From contig MENQ01000024.1 in NCBI GenBank assembly GCA_001768325.1, positions 248,001 through 312,000 of the forward strand: DNA of 64,000 nt. Reading direction: 5' to 3'. Below, in pieces: positions 53,467 to 61,284 of the stretch. Below the pieces are notes generated by a model. That model had not been told where the DNA came from. It worked only from the letters and a program-made list of their open reading frames with translations, and made no database searches. Both the position numbers and the translations under genes were made by a program. This DNA is from Bacteroidetes bacterium GWC2_46_850 (GTDB lineage: Bacteria; Bacteroidota; Bacteroidia; Bacteroidales; Dysgonomonadaceae). How positions within the stretch are numbered: position 1 is the stretch's first letter; each line of letters opens with the position of its first letter.

Positions 53467-54159
53467 ATGCCCTATCGTCGCTTACCAAATACAGACAGTG
53501 CCCGGATTAAGGCTTTGAAAATGGCGGTTGAAAAAGCTGCCGACACCGATTTCAAGGAGTTGGCGGTTTCGTCCCATTTGATCTCGGAAGCGAAAAGTGC
53601 GCTGATACAGTTCGAGCGTCTCTGCAGCAAGTATCAGCAAATGTACAATACCCAGGTACAGGCCAACAAATTATTTATTGTAAAAGTGAAAAACGCACGT
53701 ATGTATCTTTCCCATTTCGTGCAGGTCTTGTATATGAGTATCCAGCGAACGGAAATAAAAGAAGAACATCTTTCACTCTATGGACTGGAAGAGAGCAACA
53801 TGATTGTGCCGGATCTCACTTCCAATGACCAACTGCTGGAATGGGGCCGCAAAATTATCGACGGTGAAAATGCGCGTGTTGCACGCGGAACCGCACCCAT
53901 CTACAATCCATCCATTGCCAAGGTAAATGTGATGTATACTCTCTTTCGGGAAGGATATCAAACACAAAAGCTCCATCAGAAGGCTACCTTGCGCATACAG
54001 GATGAAGTGGCCGCGTACAGGGAAAAGGTAGACCAGTTGATTCTGAAAATTTGGGAAGAGGTGGAACAGGACAAGACCGATCTCACCGCCGATCAACGCC
54101 TGGACAGAAACCGTCAGTATGGCATAGTCTATTATTACCGCAAAGGAGAACGCGTCTGA
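53467..54159 (+). CDS. Conserved-looking helical protein of unknown function, coupled to tatD
   Basis: 230 residues; I do not recognise a family. It is almost entirely alpha-helical and charged, with no signal peptide, cysteine cluster or membrane helix. It opens PYRRLPNTDSARIKALKMAV, has a long helix with KYQQMYNTQVQANKLFIVKVKNARMYLSHFVQVLYMSIQ, and ends RNRQYGIVYYYRKGERV. The stop overlaps the tatD start by one base (TGATG), so translation is coupled, and the prenyl synthase precedes it by 16 bases. A role beside TatD nuclease or in nucleic-acid handling is only a guess from position. Confidence 0.7.
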   Translation: MPYRRLPNTDSARIKALKMAVEKAADTDFKELAVSSHLISEAKSALIQFERLCSKYQQMYNTQVQANKLFIVKVKNARMYLSHFVQVLYMSIQRTEIKEEHLSLYGLEESNMIVPDLTSNDQLLEWGRKIIDGENARVARGTAPIYNPSIAKVNVMYTLFREGYQTQKLHQKATLRIQDEVAAYREKVDQLILKIWEEVEQDKTDLTADQRLDRNRQYGIVYYYRKGERV

Positions 54160-54941
54160 TGAAGTTGATCGACACACACGCTCACTTGTTTACAAAAGAG
54201 TTTCACGATGATCTGGATCAAGTGGTCCGACGTGCAAAAGAGACCGGAGTTGAGAAGGTCTTGCTGCCCAATATCGACGAAACAACCCTGCCCGATCTCA
54301 GATCGACTGTGGAGCGGTATCCCGATTTTTTCTTTCCCATGATGGGATTGCATCCAACCAGTGTAACCGAAGATTGGAAGCAGCAGCTTATACCGATTTT
54401 TGAAATCTTCAGCCAGGGCGATTACAGGGCTGTCGGTGAAATCGGGATAGATCTCTATTGGGATACTTCATTGCAAAAAGCACAGATTCAAGTGTTCGAA
54501 GAACAACTCAGATGGAGCGTCGAGAAAGACCTTCCGGTATCGATTCATTTCCGGCATGCTGCGAAAGTGGTGATCGATAGTATCAAACGTGTAGGTCAAG
54601 AGAACCTGAGAGGTGTGTTTCATAGCTTTGGCGGAACAGAAGATGAACTGGAAGCCATCTTACAGTTGCGAAATTTTTGCGTTGGCATCAACGGCGTCAT
54701 AACTTTCAAAAACTCCGGACTGGCGGAGACCCTCAGAAACTGTCCACACGACAGGATAATCCTGGAAACCGATGCTCCTTACCTTGCTCCCGTACCACAC
54801 CGGGGAAAAAGGAATGAATCGGCTTATTTATCCTTTATTGTGGTAAGGTTGGCTGAGGCTTGGGGGGTCGATGCGGAGGAAGTCGCCGCCATAACCAGCA
54901 ACAATGCCAGAGATTTATTTGGTTTCGACAATGACGAATAA
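54159..54941 (+). CDS. tatD: TatD-family metal-dependent deoxyribonuclease
   Basis: 260 residues from the ATG at 54159 (MKLIDTHAHLF), the family start; an in-frame ATG 108 bases upstream lies inside the preceding gene. Metal ligands are visible: His-x-His in DTHAHL, Glu in GEIGIDLYW, His in SIHFRH, His in GVFHSF and Asp in ILETDAPYLAP. Cytoplasmic nuclease of the amidohydrolase superfamily, involved in DNA turnover and repair. Followed by a gene-free gap and tRNA-Ser. Confidence 0.96.
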   Translation: MKLIDTHAHLFTKEFHDDLDQVVRRAKETGVEKVLLPNIDETTLPDLRSTVERYPDFFFPMMGLHPTSVTEDWKQQLIPIFEIFSQGDYRAVGEIGIDLYWDTSLQKAQIQVFEEQLRWSVEKDLPVSIHFRHAAKVVIDSIKRVGQENLRGVFHSFGGTEDELEAILQLRNFCVGINGVITFKNSGLAETLRNCPHDRIILETDAPYLAPVPHRGKRNESAYLSFIVVRLAEAWGVDAEEVAAITSNNARDLFGFDNDE

Positions 54942-55069
54942 TAATTTTAATAAAATATTTGGTCATTGAAGGTGTATATAACCGATAAATTCAGTATTTT
55001 TGCTCCCCGGATAGAAGGCAAATGATTTTTTTTTTGTAATTTGCACCCGTTTTAACGGGAATCTCCCCT

Positions 55070-55157
55070 GGAGAGATGCTCGAGTGGTTGAAGAGGCACG
55101 CCTGGAAAGCGTGTATACGCCAAAAGTGTATCGCGGGTTCGAATCCCGCTCTCTCCG
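55070..55157 (+). tRNA. tRNA-Ser (anticodon GGA)
   Basis: 88 nt. Acceptor GGAGAGA (55070-55076) / TCTCTCC (55150-55156) with discriminator G; anticodon stem ACGC/GCGT with loop CTGGAAA, anticodon GGA at 55104-55106 (codons UCC/UCU); long class II variable arm; T-arm GCGGGTTCGAATCCCGC. The CCA end is not encoded. A small dyad CCCGTT/AACGGG (55046-55059) lies 10 bases upstream. Confidence 0.97.
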
Positions 55158-55264
55158 CATATAAAGATAGAAGTAGAGAAGTCAGATTCATTTAAAGCAA
55201 CAACAAAAATCAATTATTTATACAACAAAATCAAAGATCATTAATCAAAAAAATTGAACACACA

Positions 55265-56071
55265 ATGAAAAAGTTATTTGCAATTTTAGCAATCTTCGGA
55301 ATGATGTCCGTGGGATTGTCATCGGTCCTTCTAGCTCAAGACACCACCACTCCGCAAGAACAAACAGAACAAGTAGCTGCAACTCCTGTTGAGACTGTTC
55401 CTGCAGCTGTGCAGGAAGCTTCAAACGGTGGATTTCATCAGGCTTTGAAGGTGAAGTTTATTGAAGGTGGTGCCGGTTTCATGAGTCTCATTGCCATCTG
55501 TTTGATCCTCGGTCTGGCCTTTTCTCTGGAAAGAATCATCTACCTTAGCTTGGCTGATGTGGATCCGGATGCTTTCCTCGGTAAAATTGGCGATGCACTT
55601 GACAGAGGTGATGTGGAAGCCGCAAAAAGTTTAGCACGCGACACAAGAGGACCGGTTGCTTCTATTGTATATCAGGGATTATTACGTCTGGATCAGGGAC
55701 CCGATGTAGTGGAACGCTCCATCGTATCTTATGGTGGTGTACAGTCGGGTTTGCTTGAAAGGAATCTTTCCTGGATCACACTGTTTATCGCGATTGCTCC
55801 GTCTCTCGGTTTCTTGGGAACAGTAGTAGGTATGGTGCAGGCATTCGATGATATCCAGAGAGCAGGAGACATGAGCCCGACAATTGTTGCCGGTGGTATG
55901 AAGGTGGCCCTGATCACGACCGTAGGTGGTTTGATCGTCGCCCTGATACTCCAGGTTATCTACAATTATATCCTCAGCAAGATGGAAGGTATCCTCAATA
56001 AAATGGAAGATGCATCCATCACCTTCCTGGATCAGGTGATCAAATATAACGTTAAATACAAAAACCTGTAA
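55265..56071 (+). CDS. exbB: ExbB/TolQ/MotA-family proton channel protein
   Basis: 268 residues. Signal-like N-terminal helix and a short periplasmic Thr/Gln/Val-rich stretch, then helices around 70-92 (FMSLIAICLILGLAFSLERIIYL), 165-190 (LSWITLFIAIAPSLGFLGTVVGMVQAF) and 215-240 (KVALITTVGGLIVALILQVIYNYI). The GFLGTVVGMVQAF and GMKVALITTVGGL segments with conserved Thr/Gly are the family signatures of the proton path. With the ExbD proteins it powers TonB. First gene of a four-gene operon (exbB, membrane protein, exbD, exbD). Confidence 0.94.
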   Translation: MKKLFAILAIFGMMSVGLSSVLLAQDTTTPQEQTEQVAATPVETVPAAVQEASNGGFHQALKVKFIEGGAGFMSLIAICLILGLAFSLERIIYLSLADVDPDAFLGKIGDALDRGDVEAAKSLARDTRGPVASIVYQGLLRLDQGPDVVERSIVSYGGVQSGLLERNLSWITLFIAIAPSLGFLGTVVGMVQAFDDIQRAGDMSPTIVAGGMKVALITTVGGLIVALILQVIYNYILSKMEGILNKMEDASITFLDQVIKYNVKYKNL

Positions 56072-56076
56072 TCATT

Positions 56077-56556
56077 ATGGCCGTAACTAAAATACACAGA
56101 ACTTCCAGAATAACGCTCCTGATAGGTGTCATTATATCTATCCTGGTGATGGCGTTGTTCTATCTGGGAGGCCAAGCTTCGGCATCGGAGAAGTTAATTG
56201 CCGATATGAGTCAGCCAAAATTTACAGACATTGTTTTGTATTGGGGCTATGCATTGCTTGCCATTACAATAGTTACACTTCTCGCATTTGCTATTGTAGA
56301 TTTTCTCAAGAAGTTAAAGGAGTCTCCCAAAAAAGCATTAAGTGGCTTCCTGGTACTTTTGGCCATGGCTGCCATGCTGATCATTACTTTTGTGATCGGT
56401 GACGGGTCATTGTTGAATATACCGGGATATGATGGCGCCGATAATAATTCTTCCACGCTGAAATTGACCGATATGTGGCTTTTCAGTTCGTACATCATGC
56501 TTATCATAACTTTTCTTGCAATCGTGATATTGCCTTTATTTAAAAGAAAAAGTTGA
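56077..56556 (+). CDS. Small four-helix membrane protein inside the exb operon
   Basis: 159 residues, unnamed. Four hydrophobic helices (about 13-32, 50-73, 86-105, 131-152) with short charged loops, and no catalytic or metal motif. The N-terminus (MAVTKIHRTSRIT) and the C-terminus (FKRKS) are basic, so both probably face the cytoplasm. It starts 5 bases after exbB and ends 40 bases before exbD, on the same strand. Its fixed place between the channel and its partners suggests a third part of the proton channel or an assembly factor, but nothing in the sequence proves it. Confidence 0.75.
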   Translation: MAVTKIHRTSRITLLIGVIISILVMALFYLGGQASASEKLIADMSQPKFTDIVLYWGYALLAITIVTLLAFAIVDFLKKLKESPKKALSGFLVLLAMAAMLIITFVIGDGSLLNIPGYDGADNNSSTLKLTDMWLFSSYIMLIITFLAIVILPLFKRKS

Positions 56557-56596
56557 TTGGCTTAATCAAAAATCGAATTAAAGAAAGGTTTATTTT

Positions 56597-57226
56597 ATGG
56601 CAAAAACAATTAGAAAAGTTCCGGCTCTTAACGCCAGTTCAATGGCCGACATTTCTTTCCTGTTGCTGACCTTCTTCTTGTTAGTATCGAACATGGATGT
56701 TGATTCAGGACTTGCACGTCGCCTTCCGCCACCTCCACAGACCGAAGAACAAACTACTGTGGATGTACAACGCAGGAACCTCTTGGTTGTGTTGGTCAAC
56801 GCTCAGAATGAAACATTGGTGCAAAACCAGCAGGAAACTCAATTATATGCTAATGAGACTGAACTGCGTGGCGAAGGTGGCAAAGTAGCCTTAAAGGATA
56901 TGGTGAAGGAATTCGTACTCAATACGCAGAACAGCTCACTTCTTCCCGAGCTTTCTGAGGAAGATTTCGGAGCTCCCATCGGCACTGTTCCCGTCACTGC
57001 ACAACATGTGATATCCATCCAGAATGATGCCACGACCAGCTACAAGGCTTACATAGCTGTGCAGAATGAAGTGGTAAGAGCATACAATGAACTGAGAGAG
57101 GAAGGTTCCCGCAAATATTTCAATACATCGTATGAAGATTTAACGGAAGATCAGCAGGGACAAATCAATAACCTGTTTCCACAGCGTATTTCAGAGGCTG
57201 AACCAAAAAATTATGGAGGACAATAG
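56597..57226 (+). CDS. exbD: ExbD/TolR-family protein, first copy
   Basis: 209 residues. Short cytoplasmic start (KTIRKVPALNASS), one membrane helix at about 17-36 (MADISFLLLTFFLLVSNMDV) with Asp in the SMADISFLLL motif that is needed for proton transfer, then a larger periplasmic domain with a Pro-rich start (RRLPPPPQTEE). It is longer than the usual 140-residue ExbD because of an inserted/extended periplasmic region (about 75-180). Pairs with the ExbD encoded two bases downstream. Confidence 0.93.
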   Translation: MAKTIRKVPALNASSMADISFLLLTFFLLVSNMDVDSGLARRLPPPPQTEEQTTVDVQRRNLLVVLVNAQNETLVQNQQETQLYANETELRGEGGKVALKDMVKEFVLNTQNSSLLPELSEEDFGAPIGTVPVTAQHVISIQNDATTSYKAYIAVQNEVVRAYNELREEGSRKYFNTSYEDLTEDQQGQINNLFPQRISEAEPKNYGGQ

Positions 57227-57228
57227 TT

Positions 57229-57687
57229 ATGGGAAAATTTAATAAGAGCGGTAAAAAAGAGATGCCTGCATTAAATTCCTCTTCTATGCCCGATATCGTT
57301 TTCGCTATCCTGTTTTTCTTTATGGTTACCACTACCATGCGTTCTGAAACATTGATGGTAAGAATGAAGCTGCCTACAGCATCGGAAGTACAGAAGCTGG
57401 AGAAGAAGTCTCTGGTAACCTACATCAACATCGGTGCTCCCATGGATACCCGATTGGGTACGGGAACACAGATGCAATTAAATGATCGATTTGCACAGGT
57501 TTCAGAAATCCAGGATTATATCGCCCAGGAAAAGGCCAGTATGAATGAGGCCGACCAGCCCCTGATGACCGTTTCCATCAAAGCAGACGAAGAAACCAGG
57601 ATGCAATACATTACCGACGTAAAGCAGGCTCTAAGACAGGCTTATGCACTCAAAATCAGTTATTCAGCCCGCCAAGGGGGAAATTGA
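57229..57687 (+). CDS. exbD: ExbD/TolR-family protein, second copy
   Basis: 152 residues. KKEMPALNSSSMPDIVFAILFFFMVTTTMRSE is the cytoplasmic start and membrane helix, with the proton-relay Asp in SMPDIVF. The periplasmic domain continues to residue 150 (PLMTVSIKADEETRMQYITDVKQALRQA). The ATG is two bases after the stop of the first exbD. Two non-identical ExbD subunits in one operon are common in Bacteroidetes and suggest an ExbB5-ExbD1D2-like mixed channel. A terminator follows. Confidence 0.94.
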   Translation: MGKFNKSGKKEMPALNSSSMPDIVFAILFFFMVTTTMRSETLMVRMKLPTASEVQKLEKKSLVTYINIGAPMDTRLGTGTQMQLNDRFAQVSEIQDYIAQEKASMNEADQPLMTVSIKADEETRMQYITDVKQALRQAYALKISYSARQGGN

Positions 57688-57712
57688 TGAGATAAAAAAG
57701 CTTTTAATCAAA

Positions 57713-57743
57713 AAAACCGGATCCTCAAAGGTCCGGTTTTTTT
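57713..57743 (+). terminator. Terminator of the exb operon
   Basis: Stem AAAACCGGA (57713-57721) / TCCGGTTTT (57732-57740), T-run at 57737-57743, 26 bases after the last stop. It lies just past the stop of the converging sulfatase-maturating enzyme gene and could serve both strands. Confidence 0.9.
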
Positions 57744-57749
57744 GTTGTT

Positions 57750-58979
57750 TTATTTCGGGTTTCCCTGCCTTACCCACGTCATCACGTTGGCAGGTGGACG
57801 ACGGGCCATCAGCTCCTGTTTCATGAAATCCATATAAGGGGCAACATGATGAAAGAACCGGTAATATCCCTTGCAAAGATAATTTAATCCTTTATTACCA
57901 TACTTGTCTTTGATAAACCTGTTTTTGGGGCATTCACCATAACAGGCAAACAGTACATCGCATTCGCGGCATTGTTGCGGCAATTTATCAAACTTATCAT
58001 TACCGAATGTCATCTGTTCCTCCGAGTACATCATCGAGGTAAGCGTTTTGCTGTATATATTTCCAAGACGATATTCGGGAAAAACAAAATGATCGCAGGA
58101 GTAGACATCACCGTTAAATTCCATTACCCCAGCATGGCCACAGGTTTTAGCCATGGTGCAGACACTCGGCTGTTCTCCCACCCAGTTGGCCAGCGTGGAG
58201 TCGAATATCTGTATAAATATCTTGCCCACATCTTCTTTGATCCATTCGTCGAAAACAGCACACAGAAACTTTCCCCATTTTTCTGCCGGTACGGTGAATG
58301 GCGCCAGCTCAACTTCGTGATCCTCCTCCTTTGCCGTGGCCAGTTTTAACGATGACTTATTTTTTCGTAATCGCTCCACAATGGGAGTAAACTGAATATA
58401 TTGGCATCCTATTTCTTTAAAGAAGCGATAAAACTCCAGCGGATAATCCACATTGTAGTCGTTCACCACTGCCATGCAGTTGAATTCCACACCGTGTTTT
58501 TTCAGCAACTCAATCCCCTTCATCACCTGGTGAAAAGAGGGACGGCCCATCTTGTCGCGTCGGTATTCATCGTGAAATTCCTGTGGTCCATCAATGGAAA
58601 TACCCACAAGAAAGTTATTCTCTTTGAAGAATTTACACCAGTCGTCGTTGAGCAGTGTGCCGTTTGTCTGGATGGAGTTGTCTATTTGTCGCCCGCGTGC
58701 ATGCCTTTTCTGTAACTCAACCGCTTTTCTGTAAAAGGAGAGCGGTCGCATCAGCGTTTCACCTCCATGCCAGGTGAACATCACCTGTGGTTGGGTTTGA
58801 GATTCAATATATTGTTGGATGAAACGTTCAAGGAGTTCCTCACTCATTACCGGTTGCCTGTCCGGATAAAGACCCGATTTTTCCAGATAGTAACAATAAT
58901 CGCAATCGAGATTGCACTTCGAACCTACCGGCTTCAGCATCACGTATATTGGTTTGGCAAAGGGGGCATATGTTGACAT
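57750..58979 (-). CDS. Anaerobic sulfatase-maturating enzyme (radical SAM/SPASM)
   Basis: 409 residues. Converts an active-site Cys or Ser of sulfatases to formylglycine without oxygen. The radical SAM cluster motif CNLDCDYCYY (CxxxCxxC) is near residue 24; the SAM glycine-rich segment is FTWHGGETLMRP. The C-terminal SPASM region binds two more [4Fe-4S] clusters (CTMAKTCGHAGVMEFNGDVYSCDHF and CRECDVLFACYGECPKNRF). No sulfatase gene lies in the window, so it must serve sulfatases elsewhere; Bacteroidetes often have many for sulfated mucins or polysaccharides. Cytoplasmic. Monocistronic. Confidence 0.95.
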   Translation of the reverse strand: MSTYAPFAKPIYVMLKPVGSKCNLDCDYCYYLEKSGLYPDRQPVMSEELLERFIQQYIESQTQPQVMFTWHGGETLMRPLSFYRKAVELQKRHARGRQIDNSIQTNGTLLNDDWCKFFKENNFLVGISIDGPQEFHDEYRRDKMGRPSFHQVMKGIELLKKHGVEFNCMAVVNDYNVDYPLEFYRFFKEIGCQYIQFTPIVERLRKNKSSLKLATAKEEDHEVELAPFTVPAEKWGKFLCAVFDEWIKEDVGKIFIQIFDSTLANWVGEQPSVCTMAKTCGHAGVMEFNGDVYSCDHFVFPEYRLGNIYSKTLTSMMYSEEQMTFGNDKFDKLPQQCRECDVLFACYGECPKNRFIKDKYGNKGLNYLCKGYYRFFHHVAPYMDFMKQELMARRPPANVMTWVRQGNPK

Positions 58980-59129
58980 ATCGATTTTATTTATATTGCA
59001 AAAATAAACAAATCATACCGATTTGCGGTTTATTATATAAAGTTTAGCATTCATTTTAATGATTTTCAATTCCTGAGAGCGTAGAACCCTGAAAACAGGG
59101 CTCTGTATAATAAAATTAATAATAATCGT

Positions 59130-59546
59130 ATGAAACAAAAAAACAATTTATTGCAGGCCGGATGGCTTATTTTAAGAGTAGGGATCGGTATTTCCATCTT
59201 TTTGCATGGTTATCCCAAGATAACGGGCGGAGCAGAGACATGGACCATGATTGGAGGTACCATGTCGAATTTCGGAATTGATTTTGCTCCCGCTTTCTGG
59301 GGTTTCCTTGCTGCATTTGTGGAATCTGTCGGAGGACTGTTGTTTGCACTGGGATTATTATTCCGTCCCGCCGCCCTGCTGCTTGCCGGAAATATGGCCG
59401 TGGCACTGATCACCCATGTGGTTGCCGGAGACAATTTCATGATTTTCGGTCATGCAATGGATCTGTTAATCGTTTTTGCCGCATCCATCCTGATTGGCGC
59501 AGGTAAATACTCACTGGACGCAAAACTGTTTCCGAAAATTGCTTAA
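59130..59546 (+). CDS. DoxX-family membrane protein
   Basis: 138 residues with four membrane helices (GWLILRVGIGISIFLHGYPKITGG, DFAPAFWGFLAAFVESVGGLLFALGLLFRPAALLLAGNMAVALI, then LLIVFAASILIGAGKYSLDAKLF). The Gly-rich segments and HGYPKI motif are typical of the DoxX/SURF4-like group. Function is not established; relatives take part in thiosulfate oxidation or in oxidative-stress membrane complexes. The 5' leader has a nested dyad AGAGC...CCCTG-AAAA-CAGGG-CTCT (59076-59104) just before the gene. A hairpin follows the stop. Confidence 0.85.
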   Translation: MKQKNNLLQAGWLILRVGIGISIFLHGYPKITGGAETWTMIGGTMSNFGIDFAPAFWGFLAAFVESVGGLLFALGLLFRPAALLLAGNMAVALITHVVAGDNFMIFGHAMDLLIVFAASILIGAGKYSLDAKLFPKIA

Positions 59547-59598
59547 TTCCCCTGATTGAGCAAAAGGGACAAACCCGTTCAACGTCCTTAAATGACAA

Positions 59599-59630
59599 AA
59601 CCCCTTCTGTCGTCATAGACCGAAGGGGTT
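59599..59630. terminator. Terminator between doxX and the SRP RNA gene
   Basis: Perfect 9-bp stem AACCCCTTC (59599-59607) / GAAGGGGTT (59622-59630). On the minus strand it is followed by TTGTCATTT; it also follows doxX on the plus strand. Confidence 0.65.
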
Positions 59631-59640
59631 CGTTATGTCA

Positions 59641-59746
59641 AAAAAAGTGGGTAAGCTTACTATATCGCGCCGCTACAACCAAATACCCTTGCTTCGGTCA
59701 AGACCTGGGGGATTCAATGGGAGCTGACCGTATAGGACTTACCCAG
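59641..59746 (-). ncRNA. ffs: Signal recognition particle RNA (small bacterial 4.5S type)
   Basis: About 100 nt, minus strand. Terminal stem TGGGTAAG (59745-59738) / CTTACCCA (59655-59648), next stem CTATA/TATAG, and an apical domain CCCCCAGG-TCTTGACCGA-AGCAAGGG (59712-59687), which holds the conserved AGG and AAGCA sides of the SRP RNA symmetric loop that binds Ffh. A T-run (59646-59640) ends it, and an exact promoter precedes it. The apical loop is unusual: UUGACC closed by C-G and U-A instead of a GGAA tetraloop closed by two C-G pairs. Identified from the conserved core and fold, not from a search. Confidence 0.82.
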
Positions 59747-59749
59747 GCA

Positions 59750-59780
59750 CAAAAGTACAATAAATATTTCTTCTTACAAA
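59750..59780 (-). promoter_or_regulatory. Consensus promoter of the SRP RNA gene
   Basis: On the minus strand TTTG (59780-59777), 19-base spacer, TACTTTTG (59757-59750): an exact match to the Bacteroides -33/-7 consensus, placing the RNA start at about 59745. Confidence 0.85.
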
Positions 59781-59822
59781 CAAAATGGTGAAATTGATTT
59801 TTTCTATTCACGCCATTTTGTC

Positions 59823-59830
59823 TATCTTTG
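59823..59830 (+). promoter_or_regulatory. Putative -7 promoter element of pepT
   Basis: TATCTTTG matches TAnnTTTG exactly, 54 bases before the pepT start, with no good -33 element. It stands back to back with the SRP RNA promoter. Confidence 0.45.
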
Positions 59831-59883
59831 CATAGGTATAATTGCTTAATCGCAAAAAAATCCAACCCAAATAGTAAACCATC

Positions 59884-61128
59884 ATGGATATCGTAGATCG
59901 ATTTATCAAATATGCACGTATCGATACGCAATCAGACGAAAACAGCACGCAGACGCCCAGCACCCAGCGACAGTTCAATCTGGCCAAGGAGGTAGAGCAG
60001 GAAGCGCTGGAAATGGGCTTAAGTGATGTGAGCCTCGATAACAATTGTTACCTGATGGCTACACTGCCTGCCAACAGCCGAAAAAATATTCCGGTCATCG
60101 GCTTTATCTCGCATTTCGATACCAGTCCCGATATGAGTGGGGAGAATGTGAACCCGCGGATAGTAAAAAATTACGACGGAAACGATATCCGGTTGAACGA
60201 GGCAAAGAATATAATCATGTCACCCGCAGATTTCCCGGAGTTACTCCACCATGTGGGAGAGGACATTATTGTGACTGACGGAACCACATTGCTGGGAGCC
60301 GACGATAAAGCGGGCATAGCGGAAATAATGACCGCCATGCAATATCTGCTAGATCATCCCGAAATAGAACACGGCAAGATAAGGATAGGATTTACTCCCG
60401 ATGAAGAAATCGGACGGGGAGCTGACAAATTTGATGTGTCCAAATTCGGTGCTTCCTGGGCATACACCATGGATGGCAGTGAGGTAGGTGAGCTGGAGTA
60501 CGAAAACTTTAACGCGGCGTCGGCAAAGATCGAAATACAAGGGCGCAACGTACATCCGGGTTATGCAAAAAACAAGATGATTAATGCCCTGCACGTGGCC
60601 AATGAATTGGTTGCCATGCTTCCAGAAAAGGAACGACCTGAAACAACGGAAGGATATGAAGGATTTTTTCATCTGATTTCACTGAATGGTACTGTAGATG
60701 AAGCAAAGCTTTCTTTCATCGTCCGTGACCACGACCGGGAAAAATTTGAAGAACGCAAGCGTCTGATGGTAAGTTCGGTGGAGACATTGAATGAAAAGTA
60801 CGGCAATCGTCTGAAGCTGGAACTGAAGGATCAGTATTACAATATGCGTGAGAAGGTGGAGCCGGCGATGCATATAATTGACTATGCTTCCCGTGCCATG
60901 GAGGAGGTGGGTGTAAAACCCCATATCAGACCGATACGGGGAGGTACTGATGGTGCCCGTCTCTCATTTATGGGCTTGCCTTGTCCCAACATCTTTGCGG
61001 GCGGAATGAATTTTCACGGCAGATACGAGTTTCTGCCCGTTCCCTCGCTGGAGAAAGCATCAGAGGTAATCGTGAAAATAGCCGAACTCGTTGCACGTGA
61101 TGGTACTACTCCCGAAACCAAACCCTAA
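59884..61128 (+). CDS. pepT: Peptidase T (tripeptide aminopeptidase)
   Basis: 414 residues, matching E. coli PepT (408). Releases N-terminal residues from tripeptides in the cytoplasm. M20-family two-zinc site: [14 protein letters not shown] (His and Asp), [14 protein letters not shown] (bridging Asp), [11 protein letters not shown] (catalytic Glu-Glu), [20 protein letters not shown], and the last ligand in [14 protein letters not shown]. The dimerisation domain lies at about 205-310. It likely finishes peptide catabolism in an amino-acid fermenter. A repeat element fills the gap to gcvT. Confidence 0.96.
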   Translation: MDIVDRFIKYARIDTQSDENSTQTPSTQRQFNLAKEVEQEALEMGLSDVSLDNNCYLMATLPANSRKNIPVIGFISHFDTSPDMSGENVNPRIVKNYDGNDIRLNEAKNIIMSPADFPELLHHVGEDIIVTDGTTLLGADDKAGIAEIMTAMQYLLDHPEIEHGKIRIGFTPDEEIGRGADKFDVSKFGASWAYTMDGSEVGELEYENFNAASAKIEIQGRNVHPGYAKNKMINALHVANELVAMLPEKERPETTEGYEGFFHLISLNGTVDEAKLSFIVRDHDREKFEERKRLMVSSVETLNEKYGNRLKLELKDQYYNMREKVEPAMHIIDYASRAMEEVGVKPHIRPIRGGTDGARLSFMGLPCPNIFAGGMNFHGRYEFLPVPSLEKASEVIVKIAELVARDGTTPETKP

Positions 61129-61129
61129 C

Positions 61130-61283
61130 CGCTGTCACAGCAAAACCTGCTCCTACGGAGCTGATGGCTGACTCCTGAACGCTAAAATACAAACCGCTGA
61201 AATAAACAATATTATACTAAAAAAAGCTGATAGCTGATAGCTGATTCCTGATGGCTAAGAAGCTGACAGCTGACCGTTAAAAA
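61130..61283 (-). repeat. Dispersed heptamer-repeat elements, two tandem copies (4a and 4b)
   Basis: Read on the minus strand: heptamers of TCAGCTA (from 61282 down to 61227), then AGTATAATATTGTTT and CAGCGGTTTG (copy 4b), then TTTTAGCGTTCAGGAGTCAGC, the hairpin GCTCC-GTA-GGAGC, and CAGCGGTTAG ending at the pepT stop (copy 4a). Orientation is opposite to copies 1-3. Confidence 0.75.
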
Positions 61284-61284
61284 T

